Positions 24,970 to 33,899 are shown, numbered from the stretch's first letter. The stretch: 34,951 nt of DNA from Chloroflexi bacterium ADurb.Bin180 (GCA_002070215.1 MWCV01000002.1:1-34951); one strand, 5' to 3'. The notes: a model not told the origin generated them from the letters alone. A program made the numbers and translations.

Positions 24970-25377
24970 ATGTTCAAGTTTGCCTCTGATGAATGGGTCC
25001 AGGCGCTCAAGCAAGCCATCAACTCCAGCCCTGCCTATGCCGAGGCAGCCAAGACGTGGGAAGGCGATTTCTACTTCATCGTTGAGCCAAGCGGTCCCGT
25101 CGTCCAGGAACTGGTGATGTACATGGACCTCTGGCACGGCGAGTGCCGCGAGGCCCAGACGTACCCCGACCGCAGCGCGAAACAACCCGCCTTTGTGATC
25201 AGCGCCCCGTTGCCGGTCTGGCGCAAGGTCATCGACAAAAAGCTGGACCCCATCCAGGGAATGATGACTCGTCAGATCAAGCTGCAGGGCGACATGGTCA
25301 AGATCATGAAAGCGGTAAAAGCGGCCAAGGAACTCGTGGAGTGTACCACCCGTGTGCCCACGCAGTTTCCCGAGTAG
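24970..25377 (+). CDS. Small SCP2-like (sterol carrier protein 2 fold) protein
   Basis: A 135-residue soluble protein without signal peptide. The pattern [34 protein letters not shown], then [40 protein letters not shown], matches the SCP2 fold seen as a stand-alone domain in many bacteria: beta strands, then a G-x-L-x-x-x-G helix-forming end around LQGDM. Such domains bind hydrophobic ligands such as fatty acyl chains. AGGAGGGTGAG precedes the ATG. The alcohol dehydrogenase gene starts 16 nt downstream, so it is the first gene of a three-gene operon. A role in presenting a lipophilic alcohol or aldehyde to the two enzymes is a guess. Confidence 0.7.
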   Translation: MFKFASDEWVQALKQAINSSPAYAEAAKTWEGDFYFIVEPSGPVVQELVMYMDLWHGECREAQTYPDRSAKQPAFVISAPLPVWRKVIDKKLDPIQGMMTRQIKLQGDMVKIMKAVKAAKELVECTTRVPTQFPE

Positions 25378-25393
25378 CCGGTAGGGGCTGGCG

Positions 25394-26554
25394 ATGTGGT
25401 ACTTTAACAGTCCCCTGGTCGTTTTTGGCGAAGATGCCCTGAACGAACTGGTAGCCATCCAGGGTCATCGCGCCTTTGTGGTCACCGATTCGACGCTCCT
25501 CAAGCTCGGTCATGTGGACCGGGTCACTGCCAGGCTCAAAGAGGCGGGGCTAGAGGTGCGCGTCTTTGCGGAAGTGGAGCCCGATCCGTCGCTCGAGACA
25601 GTGAAGCGTGGCGCCGCGCAGATGGCCGACTTTGGTCCGGACTGGATAGTCGGGCTGGGCGGCGGCTCCTGCATGGATGCCGCCAAGGCGATGTGGGTGC
25701 TCTATGAGCATCCGGAGATGGTCCCTGAAGAGATCAACCCGGTGGTTCCTCTGGTTCTGCGCCAGAAGGCCCGGTTGATCACCATTCCAACCACCAGCGG
25801 CACCGGGGCCGAAGCCACCTGGGCCATCATTCTCACGGACACAGCAGAAAACCGCAAGCTCGCTCTGGGCTCACGAGAGAACATGGCTGACATCGCCATC
25901 GTTGATCCGGTATTCGTCGCCGCCTTGCCACCGCAGGTGACCGCCGATACCGGCATGGACGTCCTCACCCACGCGGTCGAAGGCTACACCACGAGCTGGC
26001 ACAACGATTTCTGCGATGGCCTGTGCCTCAAAGCAATTCAACTGGTCATGGATTACCTTCCCCGGGCCGTTCTGGTCGGCACCGATCCGGAGGCCCGCGA
26101 ACGAATGCACAACGCCGCCACCATCGCCGGGTTGGGCTTTGGCAACGCGCTCGCAGCAATGGCACATGCGATGGGCCATTCGCTCGGAGCGGTTTTTCAC
26201 ACCCCCCACGGCCGGGCTGTTGGGCTGGTGCTGCCCTACACCGTCGAGTTCACCGGGCTGACAGCGCCAGACCGCTACGCGGACATTGTACGGTTTCTCG
26301 GGCTCGGCGGCTCGGTCGCTGATGCGCCACGGCTGCTGGCCGAGCGCATACGGTCCCTGGCGCGCGAGATTCGGCAACCGCTGTCGCTCCAGGATGCGGG
26401 CATCACGAGAACCCAGTTTGAGGCTGCCCTGCCGAAACTGGTGCAGAACGCCGAGAACGACGCCACCCTCGTGGCCAGCGCTCGTATCCCGGACAGTGGC
26501 GAGCTGTCGCGACTCTACGCTTGTGTGATGGAAGGGCGGGCAGTGGATTTTTAG
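25394..26554 (+). CDS. Iron-containing alcohol dehydrogenase (group III)
   Basis: A 386-residue NAD(P)-dependent enzyme that interconverts alcohols and aldehydes. The cofactor loop [14 protein letters not shown] spans residues 88-101, and [13 protein letters not shown] (130-142) is a family block. The likely iron ligands are Asp189, His193, His258 and His272 ([14 protein letters not shown] and [18 protein letters not shown]). Their spacing agrees with lactaldehyde reductase FucO. TAGGGG lies about 7 nt before the ATG. It lies 29 nt upstream of the aldehyde ferredoxin oxidoreductase, which suggests an alcohol-aldehyde-acid route with ferredoxin and NAD as partners. The alcohol itself cannot be deduced. 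Confidence 0.92.
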   Translation: MWYFNSPLVVFGEDALNELVAIQGHRAFVVTDSTLLKLGHVDRVTARLKEAGLEVRVFAEVEPDPSLETVKRGAAQMADFGPDWIVGLGGGSCMDAAKAMWVLYEHPEMVPEEINPVVPLVLRQKARLITIPTTSGTGAEATWAIILTDTAENRKLALGSRENMADIAIVDPVFVAALPPQVTADTGMDVLTHAVEGYTTSWHNDFCDGLCLKAIQLVMDYLPRAVLVGTDPEARERMHNAATIAGLGFGNALAAMAHAMGHSLGAVFHTPHGRAVGLVLPYTVEFTGLTAPDRYADIVRFLGLGGSVADAPRLLAERIRSLAREIRQPLSLQDAGITRTQFEAALPKLVQNAENDATLVASARIPDSGELSRLYACVMEGRAVDF

Positions 26555-26583
26555 CCCGCTGAGGGCGACAAAGGAGGTCCGGT

Positions 26584-28398
26584 ATGTACGGGTTCATGGG
26601 CAAGCTGTTGCTCGTCAACCTTTCGACAGGCGAGATCTCCGCTGAGCCGCTCGATGAGTCAATGCTCCGACAGTTTGTGGGCGGTGCCGGGTTTGGCGCT
26701 CGCTATCTATTCGACCGAATGGAGCAGACGACCGAACCCCTGAGCCCCGCCAACCCGCTGCTGTTCATGACCGGTCCGCTGGTCGGCACGGCAGCTCCCC
26801 TGTGCGGACGGTACGAGGTGTGCGCCCGTTCGCCCCAGACCGGTCTGTGGGGCGAGTCCAACTCGGGTGGTCGGTTTGGGCCGTACTTGAGGTTCTCCGG
26901 CTACGACGGGATCCTTTTTACCGGCCGTTCGGCCACGCCCGTGTACCTCTCCATCCGCGACGGCCGCGCCGAACTGCACGACGCCAGACACCTCTGGGGT
27001 CAAGACACCTATGAGACCCAGGCTCACATCCAGAAGGAGCTGGGCGACTCGGCGCTGAGCGTTGCCTGCATTGGCATCGCCGGCGAGAACCTGGTCAAGT
27101 ATGCGGCGATTGTCAACGATTGGGGGCGCGCCGCCGGCCGAACGGGCATGGGCGCAGTGATGGGCAGCAAGAACCTCAAGGGCATCGCCGTGGGCGGGCA
27201 CGCTCAGGTGCCGCTCGCTGATCCTGATGGCTTTGCCGCGGCAGTACAGGCCGCCATCAGCTCGGTGAAGGAGGACGTCAAGGGGCAGTTCTTGTCGGCT
27301 GGCGGCACGGCTTCGGCAGTCGATACTACGATGTGGATGGGCGACATACCCAACAAGTACTACAGCATGGCCCTCTGGGAACCAGTGGCCAAACTGGGTG
27401 GCGGCACAATGGCCGAGTCCATCCTCAAGGGGAAGAAGGCCTGCTACCGCTGCGTCATCGGCTGCGGCCGCGTAACCAAGACCACCGGTCGCTACGCGGT
27501 GGACAACATCGACGGCCCGGAGTACGAGACTGCTGCTGTCTATGGTTCGCTGATCCTCAACGACGACCTCGAGAGCGTCGCCTACGCTGACCACCTGTGC
27601 AACTGCCTGGGACTAGACTCAATCAGCGCCGGTTCGACCATTGCCTTCGCCTATCAGCTCTACGAACGGGGCATCATCACCAGCGAGGACACTGGCGGTC
27701 TGGATCTCATCTGGGGCACGGTCGATCCGGCCATCCAGCTCACCGAGCAGATCGCGCGACGTCAAGGCTTTGGCGACTTGCTTGCCGAGGGAGCACGAGC
27801 TCTGGGGCGGCACTATGGAGTGGAAGAGCTGGCCGTCCAGGTTAACGGCCTCGAGGTCCCAATGCACGATCCTCGTGCCTTCGTCGGGATGGGATTGGTG
27901 TATGCTACCTCACCGCGCGGGGCGTGTCACAATCAGGGCGACATGTTTCTGGTGGATCTGGGAGCACCGGTGCCGGAACTCGACATTCAACTGGGCGACC
28001 GACTGGAGAGTTCGGAAGAAAAGGCCCTGATGACGTCGCGGGTGATGGACTGGCGGACTCTGTACAACTCGCTGGTGATGTGCGTCTTCTGCAATCCGCC
28101 GGCGGCGCTGGTGCGCGATTTGTTGAACGGGGCCACGGGCTGGCAGGTCGGCCTGGAGGAGCTGCTGCCTCTGGGTGAACGAGCATTCCAACTCAAACGG
28201 CTGCTCAACGGCAAGCTCGGCCTCACGCCGCAGAACGACCGCCTGCCTGCTCCCCTGCTCCAGCCGCTGTCCGATCCGACGGTCGAAACCCGACCGCCCG
28301 ATATGAGCGTGCTTCTGCCCGCCTACTACCGCGTCCGCGATTGGGATCCGGTCACGGGAATGCCCTCCGAGCAAAGGCAAGCCAGACTGGGGCTGTAG
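26584..28398 (+). CDS. Aldehyde ferredoxin oxidoreductase (tungsten-pterin enzyme)
   Basis: A 604-residue enzyme that oxidises aldehydes to acids (or the reverse) using ferredoxin. The N-terminal pterin-binding domain (about 1-205) has GGAGFGARYLF and RYEVCARSPQTGLWGESNSGG. The [4Fe-4S] cluster cysteines are Cys287-x2-Cys290-x3-Cys294 plus a distal Cys500 (SLVMCVFC). The pattern and spacing match the Pyrococcus enzyme. The DxxGL-type pterin motif appears as CLGLDSIS. AAAGGAGGT precedes the ATG. Tungsten cofactor genes are not in the window. The enzyme is oxygen-sensitive in known members, which points to an anaerobic lifestyle. Subfamilies differ in aldehyde preference; this one is not assignable by eye. 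Confidence 0.93.
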   Translation: MYGFMGKLLLVNLSTGEISAEPLDESMLRQFVGGAGFGARYLFDRMEQTTEPLSPANPLLFMTGPLVGTAAPLCGRYEVCARSPQTGLWGESNSGGRFGPYLRFSGYDGILFTGRSATPVYLSIRDGRAELHDARHLWGQDTYETQAHIQKELGDSALSVACIGIAGENLVKYAAIVNDWGRAAGRTGMGAVMGSKNLKGIAVGGHAQVPLADPDGFAAAVQAAISSVKEDVKGQFLSAGGTASAVDTTMWMGDIPNKYYSMALWEPVAKLGGGTMAESILKGKKACYRCVIGCGRVTKTTGRYAVDNIDGPEYETAAVYGSLILNDDLESVAYADHLCNCLGLDSISAGSTIAFAYQLYERGIITSEDTGGLDLIWGTVDPAIQLTEQIARRQGFGDLLAEGARALGRHYGVEELAVQVNGLEVPMHDPRAFVGMGLVYATSPRGACHNQGDMFLVDLGAPVPELDIQLGDRLESSEEKALMTSRVMDWRTLYNSLVMCVFCNPPAALVRDLLNGATGWQVGLEELLPLGERAFQLKRLLNGKLGLTPQNDRLPAPLLQPLSDPTVETRPPDMSVLLPAYYRVRDWDPVTGMPSEQRQARLGL

Positions 28399-28407
28399 GA
28401 GCGGCCG

Positions 28408-29781
28408 CTAGTAGGCGCAGGAAACCTCACGTCGGACGAATTGCCCCTGGCCCCGGCGGCCAACGAACTGGCCGTTCTCGACGATCACCTCGCCTCGAAG
28501 CAGCACCACGGACGGATACCCGACCACTTCGCGCCCTTCGTAAGGGCAATAGTCCACCCGTTGATGCAGGTTGGCCTGGCTGAGCGTGACTCGCCGCTGT
28601 GGATCGTAGATGACCAGGTCGGCGTCAGCGCCAACTGCGATGACTCCTTTGCGCGGATACAGGCCAAAGATCCTGGCTGGAGACGTCGCGCACACCTCCA
28701 CGAAGCGTTGCAGGGACAGCCGGCCTTTGCCCACGCCCTCGCTGAACAGCAATGGGATACGGGTCTCGATGCCTGGCGCCCCGTTCGGGATCGCATTGAA
28801 CGCATGGCGGCCAAGGGCTTTTTGCGTCGCATAGTTCCAGGGGCAGTGGTCGGTGGAGACAACCTGCAGGGCGTCCTCGGCCAGGGCCTCCCAGAGCAGC
28901 GGCCAGTTGGCCTGGTCACGCAGAGGGGGTGACAGAACGTACTTGGCGCCCTCGAAACCTGGCCGGTCATACTCGTCGGTCGAAAGCAGGAGGTACTGGG
29001 GACAGGTCTCGGCGAACACGCGCTGGCCGCGCTGGCGCGCCGACTGAACCCGCTCCAGCGTCTCCGCGCAGGTGAGGTGGGCGATGTAGAGGGGAGCGTT
29101 CACCAGCCCAGCCAGAATGGCTACCCGATTGGCCGCCTCTGCCTCGACAAGGGGCGGTCGACTGTCGGCGTGGTACTTGGGCGCAACGAGTCCCTGCGCC
29201 AGCAGGCGCCTGGTCAGGAAGGCGATGGCATGGTCGTTCTCCGTGTGCACCATCGGCAGCACCTGCGCGTCGCGCACCGCTGTCAGCAGTTCTAGGAAAT
29301 CACGGTCCGAAAGCCTCACGCCGTCATAGGTCGTGTAGAGCTTGGCGCTGCGATAGCCCTGCTCGCTCAATCGGCGCAGCGCGGCCAGCGTACTCGGGGA
29401 TGAGTCCGCCAGCTGGAGATGCAGCGCATAGTCCACCGCCACGCGCCCGTCTGCTTGAGCCCGGCGTCTGGTTACCCAGGATTCCAGGTCGTCGCCGCGG
29501 CGGTTTTCGGTAAAGTCGATGATGGTCGTGGTGCCGCCGCAGGCGGCGGCAACGGTTCCGCTGGCCAGGTCGTCGCTGGTCAGATTGCCACCGACGTTCA
29601 TCTCGAGGTGAACGTGGGGATCAACAAAGCCGGGAAAGACGTAGCAGCCCTGCGCGTCGATCTTGTTGGGCCCCTCGAGCCCAACCCTTAGTTCGGCTAT
29701 TCTCCCGCCATGAATCCCAACGTCAAGCCGTTCCAGCCCGCTCGCTGTGACAACCTGACCATTTGTGACGACACTGTCCAT
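28408..29781 (-). CDS. hydA: Dihydropyrimidinase / D-hydantoinase
   Basis: A 457-residue metal-dependent amidohydrolase that opens cyclic ureides such as dihydrouracil or hydantoin. The binuclear metal site is visible: His56 and His58 (DPHVH), Lys147 in SAKLYTTYDG (the lysine that is carbamylated), His179, His235 and Asp311 (STDHCPW). The C-terminal GADADLVIYDP block is typical of the superfamily. GGAGGGCAGCAGG precedes the ATG at 29781. The gene is convergent with the AOR gene (9 nt between stops, no terminator seen) and lies 97 nt downstream of a LysM gene, after a terminator. Hydantoinase and phenylhydantoinase subtypes cannot be separated by eye. Confidence 0.9.
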   Translation of the reverse strand: MDSVVTNGQVVTASGLERLDVGIHGGRIAELRVGLEGPNKIDAQGCYVFPGFVDPHVHLEMNVGGNLTSDDLASGTVAAACGGTTTIIDFTENRRGDDLESWVTRRRAQADGRVAVDYALHLQLADSSPSTLAALRRLSEQGYRSAKLYTTYDGVRLSDRDFLELLTAVRDAQVLPMVHTENDHAIAFLTRRLLAQGLVAPKYHADSRPPLVEAEAANRVAILAGLVNAPLYIAHLTCAETLERVQSARQRGQRVFAETCPQYLLLSTDEYDRPGFEGAKYVLSPPLRDQANWPLLWEALAEDALQVVSTDHCPWNYATQKALGRHAFNAIPNGAPGIETRIPLLFSEGVGKGRLSLQRFVEVCATSPARIFGLYPRKGVIAVGADADLVIYDPQRRVTLSQANLHQRVDYCPYEGREVVGYPSVVLLRGEVIVENGQFVGRRGQGQFVRREVSCAY

Positions 29782-29803
29782 CCTGCTGCCCTCCAGGGCT
29801 GAG

Positions 29804-29842
29804 AAAAAGTGAGGGTACCGAGGTCGGCACTCCTCGATACCC
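29804..29842 (-). terminator. Intrinsic terminator after the LysM pair
   Basis: On the minus strand an 11-bp stem with one G-U pair (plus 29813-29823 with 29832-29842) and an 8-nt loop is followed by TCACTTTTT. It ends the LysM transcript 22 nt before the hydantoinase ATG, so that gene relies on readthrough or on a promoter inside this stretch, which I did not find. Confidence 0.75.
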
Positions 29843-29878
29843 TTGAACTCCGGGCCGGGCTCGCGCCGCCCGCACCCA

Positions 29879-30289
29879 CTATTGTCGATACCACCACCAG
29901 TAGTAGTTGGGGCAACCGTACGCTTGGCAGTACCAGTAATTGAAATACTCGTACCGCGAATACGCCGGCTGTGGCGGATAGTAGGGATAGTGGGGATACT
30001 GAGCGGGCGGAGGCGGAGGCCGAGGCGCAGGAGGTCGTGGGGCTTGCCAGCCGGACGATGACGGGATGTACAGCCTCTGGCCGACCCAGATGAGATCTGG
30101 ATTGGCCAGGTTGTTGACAGACGCGATCGTGTACGGGTTCACCCCGTACCGCCTGCCAATCGCGTACAGAGTCTCGCCGGCTGAGACAATGTGGTAGCCG
30201 TCAGCCAGCACCGTCGTTGCTCCGGCGACCAGAAGCAGGGTCAGCACCAGAACAGCGAGGAGCAGACTCCTTCGCAGCAGCTTTGCCAT
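29879..30289 (-). CDS. Secreted LysM protein with Pro/Tyr/Trp-rich tail
   Basis: A 136-residue exported protein: a signal peptide (1-29, ending VLA), one LysM domain at 32-76 (YHIVSAGETLYAIGRRYG to GQRLYIP), then a linker with runs of Pro (82-96) and an extraordinary tail (97-136). In that tail about 20 of 40 residues are Tyr, Trp or Phe, ending NYYWWWYRQ and containing two Cys (121, 126). AAGGAGGTAGAG precedes the ATG. There is no separate promoter between it and the LysM gene upstream, so they are probably co-transcribed. The LysM domain would bind glycans. The aromatic tail could stick to polysaccharide or to other proteins, but I know no named family for it. Confidence 0.8.
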   Translation of the reverse strand: MAKLLRRSLLLAVLVLTLLLVAGATTVLADGYHIVSAGETLYAIGRRYGVNPYTIASVNNLANPDLIWVGQRLYIPSSSGWQAPRPPAPRPPPPPAQYPHYPYYPPQPAYSRYEYFNYWYCQAYGCPNYYWWWYRQ

Positions 30290-30358
30290 CTCTACCTCCT
30301 TGACGATCCCGCAGAGCCCCTGCCCGATCAGGGCAGTCGCTCCTCCGGGCCCACCTCA

Positions 30359-30775
30359 CTACGGGATCACCAGTCTCTGCCCCACGTAGATGAGGTTGGG
30401 ATTCCAGATGCCATTGGCCCGCGTAATGACCCACACTGTAGTGCCGAACCGCCAGGCAATCCCCGAAAGGGTATCACCAGGCCGCACAATGTAGATCCTG
30501 GGCACAGGCACCGGGGGCGGCGCGGGAACAGGGATCAGCAGTACCTGACCAGATCTAATGAGGTTGACGTTCACAATGCCGTTGGCCTGGGCGATGCTCC
30601 ACAGCGACACGCCATAGCGCAGGCCGATACGGTAGAGGTTCTCGCCTGGCTGAACCACATGGTAGACAGCACCAGCCGGCGAAGGCGGAGCAGCCAGGGA
30701 GGCCGGGGCCGCCCCGGCCAGGATCAGACACGCGGCAAGGACAACGAACACACTCTGAGAAAACCACCTTCTCAT
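30359..30775 (-). CDS. Secreted protein with two LysM domains
   Basis: A 138-residue exported protein. The ATG at 30775 follows AGGAGG at 8-9 nt; an earlier in-frame start at 30835 gives a charged N-terminus before the signal peptide and is rejected. A signal peptide (about 1-29, ending SLAA) is followed by LysM domains at 38-82 ([18 protein letters not shown]) and 94-138 ([17 protein letters not shown]), joined by a Pro/Val linker. It ends exactly at the last LysM strand. It lies 141 nt downstream of the vWA gene and 69 nt upstream of the aromatic-tail LysM gene on the same strand, suggesting a joint role at the cell surface. Confidence 0.85.
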   Translation of the reverse strand: MRRWFSQSVFVVLAACLILAGAAPASLAAPPSPAGAVYHVVQPGENLYRIGLRYGVSLWSIAQANGIVNVNLIRSGQVLLIPVPAPPPVPVPRIYIVRPGDTLSGIAWRFGTTVWVITRANGIWNPNLIYVGQRLVIP

Positions 30776-30916
30776 CGCAAAGAACCTCCTTTCCCACTCT
30801 ATAGACGTAACAGACGCCCCAATGGAATCGCTCAATTCTGGAGAGATGGTGAAACGATCCCCGGGGCAATGAGCGTGCTCCGGGAGGAGCCGGTCCGACT
30901 CGCGTCCCGGAGAGGA

Positions 30917-33178
30917 TCAGAGCCGACCCGTAACCTTGAGGAACCAGCGCCAGAACTGCTCCCACGGGCTGGAAGGCTCAAGCACCGGCTGGCTGGGTGC
31001 GTGAACGCTCTCTTCCTGGTCTGGGCCAATCCGATAGGCCGTACCGTCCAGCACTACCACCAGCCTGTTGCTGACGGACAGGTAGCGTCCCCACTCCGGG
31101 TGCTCGGAGAGCAGCCGGTAGTACGTTGCGCTGCCAAAGCGGAGACCCTCCGGTCGCATTGCATCGGGGTTGTACAGAGTGTCTGTCCAGACGCCATCGC
31201 GCAGCACAAAGGCTTTGGCCCCAACCTGCTTGATCTCGGTTGTTTGCCCTCTGTCGGCACGCTCGGCTTCAGCGAGTTGCGTCTGGTTCTGGCTGTCGGC
31301 CACAGCCTGCGAACCAACCTGAGGCATCAGCGTCGGCGCCCAGCTCTTGGCGGCCAGTTCCTGCCGTCCGGTTACGGTGAGGATATCCTGGCTTTCATCC
31401 ACCAGGAAGGACGTGTAGGGGGTCATAATCCCATAGCGCACGCTCAGCGCCACGATGCTGTCGACGAGCTCCTTGTTCTCTCCGTGCAGGCGTATCTCTT
31501 TCAGCAACTGGCCAATCTTGCGGGTGGCCCAGAGCCTGGGGATCGACTCATCACCGCCCCTGGAACTGAACGCGATGTCGTCATAGGTGTAGGTGCGGGC
31601 CTTTCCATTGACCTGGCCGGTGAGGGTAACGTCAGACTTGCCTCCCTCGCGGTAGCGGCCCACCAGCACCAGTTGGGTGCCGGCAAAAAGGTCCGGCATC
31701 GGGTCTGGCAGCAGGTTGTCCACCTTGATCTGACCTACGGCCAGCCTGACATCTGACAGAAGCGGCGAACTGATCTTGGAATAGAAGGATGCCACTTCCT
31801 CCTCAATGTTCTCGCCTGGCTCGACATAGGCGCTGGCTCCGCGGTGATCCTGGCTCAGGGTATCCAGCAGCATTGTATTCACATCGTAACCAACCCCGAA
31901 AGTGAACATCCGCACGTCGCTGGTCGACCGCTCTGCAACGTCGGCGATGATACGCGCAATATCCGTTACGCCTACGGTCGGCAGACCGTCGGTCAGAAAG
32001 ACCACAAACTGCGGTCTGCCCCGGCCGAGCATCGCCAGCGCCTCAACGAGCGCCCGCTGGATGTTCGTGCCGCCTCCGGCCGAGATTCGCTGCACAAAGT
32101 CTTTGGCGCCGGCACGTTCCGACGCGGGACTGAGGTCGGCAGAAAAAGTGCGCACTGCCGTATCGAAGGCAACGAGTCCGAAACGGTCACCGTCGTTCAG
32201 ATGGTCAAGAACGAACCTCGCTGCCTCTTTGGCCTGGTTCAGTTTCTGGCCTTCCATACTGCCCGAGGTGTCGAGCACGAGGATGACGTCCTTGTCGACT
32301 ATCTCGCGGGCCTCGGTCTGCCACGGCGGTGCGACCAGCAGCAGAAAAAAGCCGTCCTCCCCGGCCTCCTTGTACGAGAGTACGTTGAGTCCAAGATCAA
32401 CTTCGGACATGCTGTAGACAAGCTGGAAATCCGTATCGGGCCGAACGTTGTTGGCTTCATAGCTGATCAAAGCGCTGGTCGGACTGGTCCGCTCACTTGA
32501 GATCTCATGACTGGGCGAGTAGAGGGTTTTGATCGGAGCCCCCGCGTCAAGCTTGACACTGATGGTAACCTCTTCCAAAGGGCGGCTCGAAAAGCGTTCT
32601 GTGTTGAGGGGATAGGAATAACGTACCAGTCCACGGTCCGAGGCCAGCACCTGAGTGTAGCTGAGCTGGACGCGCTTTTCGCCGTGGGCAGGGATGGGGT
32701 AGACGCTGGCCTGAAAGGCGTTGCGGCCGACGTATTCGAGCAGTGCCGGATCCCGCCGGCGATTGACGATGCTTTCATAGATCCGGCGGGCCTCGTCGCG
32801 GCTCAGCATCTTGCCGGCCAGCCTCTCGCCATCGACAAACATGGCAAAATCGCTGATGGCAGCGTCCTCGGGCAGGGGGAAGATGTACGTGCCTTCCAGC
32901 TCATAGGGCGAGTCATTCACAAAGACCTGATCGATCTCGGTGCGTGCGAGCTGGCCCTTGATGGTCACCTGCACGCGGTGATACTTGACGGCCAGGTCAG
33001 GCACCTCGATGACACGGGGTGGAGGCACAGGGATGATGAACCCATCGGCGCGGGCAGATGTCGCTCCCGCCAGGAGAAGCAGCGTGCCGAGCACCAGGGC
33101 AGCGATGACTCCTCGGCTGCGTCCGAACAGTCTCCTGTGCCCAGCCCGGGCGATCTCAGAACAGCCACCGGTTCTCAT
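30917..33178 (-). CDS. Secreted VIT and von Willebrand factor A domain protein
   Basis: A 753-residue exported protein. The ATG at 33178 has GAGGAGG 5 nt upstream; an adjacent ATG at 33181 is possible. A longer frame to 33439 crosses the divergent regulator gene and is rejected. The signal peptide (about 1-44) ends ATSARA. A VIT domain spans about 50-185 (VTIKGQLARTEIDQVFVN, GTYIFPLPEDAAISDF). A vWA domain starts near 297 with an intact MIDAS: D303-TSGSM, GGGTNIQ and LTDGLPT. The C-terminal ~250 residues, with SVRYGIMTPYTSFLVDE, match the VIT-vWA family (inter-alpha-trypsin inhibitor type). No sortase motif or C-terminal membrane helix was seen, so it is probably released or held through partners. 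MIDAS domains bind protein ligands through a metal ion. Confidence 0.87.
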   Translation of the reverse strand: MRTGGCSEIARAGHRRLFGRSRGVIAALVLGTLLLLAGATSARADGFIIPVPPPRVIEVPDLAVKYHRVQVTIKGQLARTEIDQVFVNDSPYELEGTYIFPLPEDAAISDFAMFVDGERLAGKMLSRDEARRIYESIVNRRRDPALLEYVGRNAFQASVYPIPAHGEKRVQLSYTQVLASDRGLVRYSYPLNTERFSSRPLEEVTISVKLDAGAPIKTLYSPSHEISSERTSPTSALISYEANNVRPDTDFQLVYSMSEVDLGLNVLSYKEAGEDGFFLLLVAPPWQTEAREIVDKDVILVLDTSGSMEGQKLNQAKEAARFVLDHLNDGDRFGLVAFDTAVRTFSADLSPASERAGAKDFVQRISAGGGTNIQRALVEALAMLGRGRPQFVVFLTDGLPTVGVTDIARIIADVAERSTSDVRMFTFGVGYDVNTMLLDTLSQDHRGASAYVEPGENIEEEVASFYSKISSPLLSDVRLAVGQIKVDNLLPDPMPDLFAGTQLVLVGRYREGGKSDVTLTGQVNGKARTYTYDDIAFSSRGGDESIPRLWATRKIGQLLKEIRLHGENKELVDSIVALSVRYGIMTPYTSFLVDESQDILTVTGRQELAAKSWAPTLMPQVGSQAVADSQNQTQLAEAERADRGQTTEIKQVGAKAFVLRDGVWTDTLYNPDAMRPEGLRFGSATYYRLLSEHPEWGRYLSVSNRLVVVLDGTAYRIGPDQEESVHAPSQPVLEPSSPWEQFWRWFLKVTGRL

Positions 33179-33260
33179 CATGACCTCCTCGCCAACCAAG
33201 GTCCTGCACACCTCCAGGACGTCGGCGGCAGGGTGGATGTTCCTGAGCGGCGTGCCTGCA

Positions 33261-33288
33261 TTGCCTGGGCGATGGTTCTGACTATAAT
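33261..33288 (+). promoter_or_regulatory. Promoter for the double-HTH regulator
   Basis: TTGCCT (33261-33266), a 16-nt spacer, then a perfect TATAAT (33283-33288), 35 nt before the ATG at 33324. It lies in the 145-nt divergent region shared with the vWA gene, where a matching minus-strand promoter was not recognised. Confidence 0.65.
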
Positions 33289-33323
33289 GACAATACGGAC
33301 GGATTTGCGCCGGGGGTAGAGCG

Positions 33324-33821
33324 ATGGACCACCCTGATAGTTCGGCTGTGCGCCAAAAGATCATGGGAGTGCTGCTGCGACACGTGCGACAGGCGGCAGC
33401 CCGCAGCCAGGCTGAGCTCGCTGCCTCTCTCCATATCACTACCGCGCGCTATGCCCAGTACGAGCACGGGCAGCGCGAGATCACCCTGCCGGAGCTCGAG
33501 GTCATCGCCGAGCTCTGCGATGTCCCTCTGGGATTCTTCTTTGACCACGAGGCCTCGGTAGACGATGAGCGAGCCAACGCGCCAGACCCGGCCATTCCAC
33601 GACTGCAGCGCAAGCTCATTGGCCTCCAGCTACGACAGGCCCGCCAGTGCGCCGGCAAGTCGCTCAAAGAGCTGGCCGAAGCACTGGGAGTGCCCTCCCG
33701 GCACATTTCGGATTATGAGAACGGTGAACGAGATATCCCCTCAGAGCTGCGCCCTACTCTTGCCGCTCTCCTCAACCTGGCACCGGTCCAGCTAGAGTCA
33801 GTGGACCAGACGCAAGGCTGA
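33324..33821 (+). CDS. XRE-family regulator with two helix-turn-helix domains
   Basis: A 165-residue DNA-binding protein. It contains two Cro/C1-type HTH domains in tandem: about 17-73 (RSQAELAASLHITTARYAQYE, then GQREITLPELEVIAELCDV) and about 98-156 (KSLKELAEALGVPSRHISDYE, then GERDIPSELRPTLAALLNL). The linker around 74-97 is acidic. Two HTH units in one chain would let a monomer or dimer read a longer or repeated operator. It has no sensor domain. It is divergent from the vWA/LysM unit, so control of that unit, or of itself, is the simplest guess. A weak GGGGGTAGAG site precedes the ATG. Confidence 0.87.
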   Translation: MDHPDSSAVRQKIMGVLLRHVRQAAARSQAELAASLHITTARYAQYEHGQREITLPELEVIAELCDVPLGFFFDHEASVDDERANAPDPAIPRLQRKLIGLQLRQARQCAGKSLKELAEALGVPSRHISDYENGERDIPSELRPTLAALLNLAPVQLESVDQTQG

Positions 33822-33842
33822 TCCTTCGCCCCATCTCACAAC

Positions 33843-33876
33843 AAAAGCGGCCGCTGCCAGATGGCAGCGGCCGTTT
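33843..33876. terminator. Bidirectional terminator between the regulator and the EF-G-like gene
   Basis: A perfect stem (33848-33858 with 33863-33873) with an AGAT loop. AAAA precedes it and TTT follows, so it can stop transcription of the plus-strand regulator and the minus-strand EF-G-like gene alike. Confidence 0.8.
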
Positions 33877-33899
33877 CGTTCCAGTCAAAGCTGCTGTTC

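Noticed and set aside
30191-31756. A long plus-strand open frame opposite the LysM and vWA genes
   Set aside because: The minus-strand genes have signal peptides, domains and ribosome sites. The plus translation is Arg/His/Gln-rich without any motif.
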